Of a DNA stretch of 42,081 bases, positions 41,907-42,081 are shown one piece after another (within the stretch, counting starts at the first letter, position 1; every line of letters starts with the position of its first letter). The notes under the pieces were generated by a model. The model had not been told where the DNA came from, did no database searches, and worked only from the letters and a program-made list of their open reading frames with translations. A program made the translations under genes and the position numbers. Source of the DNA: Peptostreptococcus anaerobius VPI 4330 = DSM 2949 (GTDB taxonomy: Bacteria > Bacillota > Clostridia > Peptostreptococcales > Peptostreptococcaceae); NCBI RefSeq assembly GCF_000381525.1, contig NZ_KB906621.1:1-42081 (forward strand), read 5' to 3'.

Positions 41907-42081
41907 ATGGCAAACAAAGCGAACAGCTTGTCTCATACAAAATGGATGTGTAAATATCACATTGTGTTTACTCCAAAATACAGGAGAAAAATAATATACA
42001 ATCAATACAGAAATAGTATTGGTAAGATATTGAGACAACTATGTTCATACAGAGGTGTTGAAATACTCGAAGGTCATCTGA
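41907..42081 (+). CDS. tnpA: IS200/IS605-family transposase TnpA (3' partial)
   Basis: The first 58 residues of a Y1 transposase; the gene runs off the window. MANKANSLSHTKWMCKYHIVF and TPKYRRKIIYNQ are the standard opening of the Transposase_17 domain, and VEILEGHL leads toward the HUH motif that should lie just outside. TnpA moves the element by single-strand cut and paste with one tyrosine. AAGGTG lies five bases before the ATG. No frameshift in the visible part, so it may be intact. Confidence 0.9.
   Translation, partial: MANKANSLSHTKWMCKYHIVFTPKYRRKIIYNQYRNSIGKILRQLCSYRGVEILEGHL

Larger units (their letters stand above)
41759..42081 (+). mobile_element. IS200/IS605-family insertion sequence, left end and 5' part of tnpA (partial)
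   Basis: Just after the symporter terminator, GC content and style change. A GGGACGTGTCCC palindrome (41759-41770), then CACCCGC-TAT-GCGGGTG (41804-41820), a subterminal hairpin as recognised by Y1 transposases, then a leader and the transposase start. The exact left tip cannot be fixed because these elements leave no target duplication; the right end lies beyond the window. Confidence 0.8.

Noticed and set aside
41764-41994. 76-residue ORF over the IS200 left end
   Set aside because: It spans the hairpin, the leader repeat and the tnpA start in another frame, and matches nothing.
1-42081. tRNA, rRNA, tmRNA and replication-origin features
   Set aside because: No cloverleaf, rRNA core sequence or DnaA-box cluster recognised on either strand by eye.

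Overview
This 42-kb window looks like chromosome of a low-GC, Gram-positive anaerobe of the Clostridia, most likely Peptostreptococcaceae (Peptostreptococcus/Clostridioides-like). The grounds are AT-rich intergenic DNA, heavy use of AGA/AGG and ATA codons, strong AGGAGG-type ribosome binding sites, extended -10 (TGn-TATAAT) promoters, and several cell-wall proteins with CWB2 (PF04122) triplets, the S-layer/cell-wall anchoring module typical of Clostridioides difficile. The genus call is inference. Every gene I accept is on the + strand.

Layout. (1) 1-1217: 3' end of a CWB2 protein with a Pro-rich linker and a transglutaminase-like domain. (2) 1218-1752: non-coding, with a ~250-bp imperfect palindrome whose right arm is partly repeated in 89-bp tandem units. 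(3) 1753-8019: housekeeping run zapA, U32 peptidase/RlhA-like, NAD(P)HX repair enzyme, NfeD-like protein, stomatin-like SPFH protein. (4) 8094-11696: a small helical protein, a DUF1846 protein with a structured leader, and a four-domain S1 protein. (5) 11752-17337: tight operon of a polytopic membrane protein (DUF6056-like), YbaK deacylase, two-subunit class I fumarase, malic enzyme and CvfB. The three enzymes give fumarate-malate-pyruvate. (6) 17479-22922: tandem promoters, SecA2-like ATPase, HGSNAT/DUF5009-like membrane acyltransferase, membrane-anchored GDPD-type phosphodiesterase. (7) 22965-24946: CWB2-anchored amidase. (8) 25023-36184: an ~11-kb transcription unit with no internal terminator seen. 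It starts with a membrane-tethered CWB2 protein, followed by an initiating sugar-phosphate transferase, three GT2 enzymes, a CDP-glycerol-type polymer phosphotransferase, a Wzy-like polymerase, UDP-glucose dehydrogenase, a short CapD/FlaA1-type dehydratase and a MurJ/MviN flippase. (9) 36226-40240: NlpC/P60 hydrolase and a Cwp19-like DUF187+CWB2 hydrolase. (10) 40264-42081: AGCS amino-acid:cation symporter and the 5' part of an IS200-type insertion sequence.

How it fits together. Regions 6-9 make one cell-surface island: export (SecA2), synthesis and flipping of a secondary cell-wall polymer, and CWB2 proteins that should bind that polymer, including peptidoglycan-cutting enzymes. It resembles the C. 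difficile slpA/secA2/PSII region, but the genes predict a different polymer (glucuronic acid, probably glycerol- or polyol-phosphate) and add a CWB2 protein held in the membrane rather than secreted. No LCP ligase, slpA or CDP-glycerol synthase gene is seen here. Several control elements can be read directly: ribosome-binding-site hairpins before the Cwp19-like gene, the symporter and the IS200 transposase, and a dyad over the amidase promoter. No tRNA, rRNA or CRISPR was recognised.
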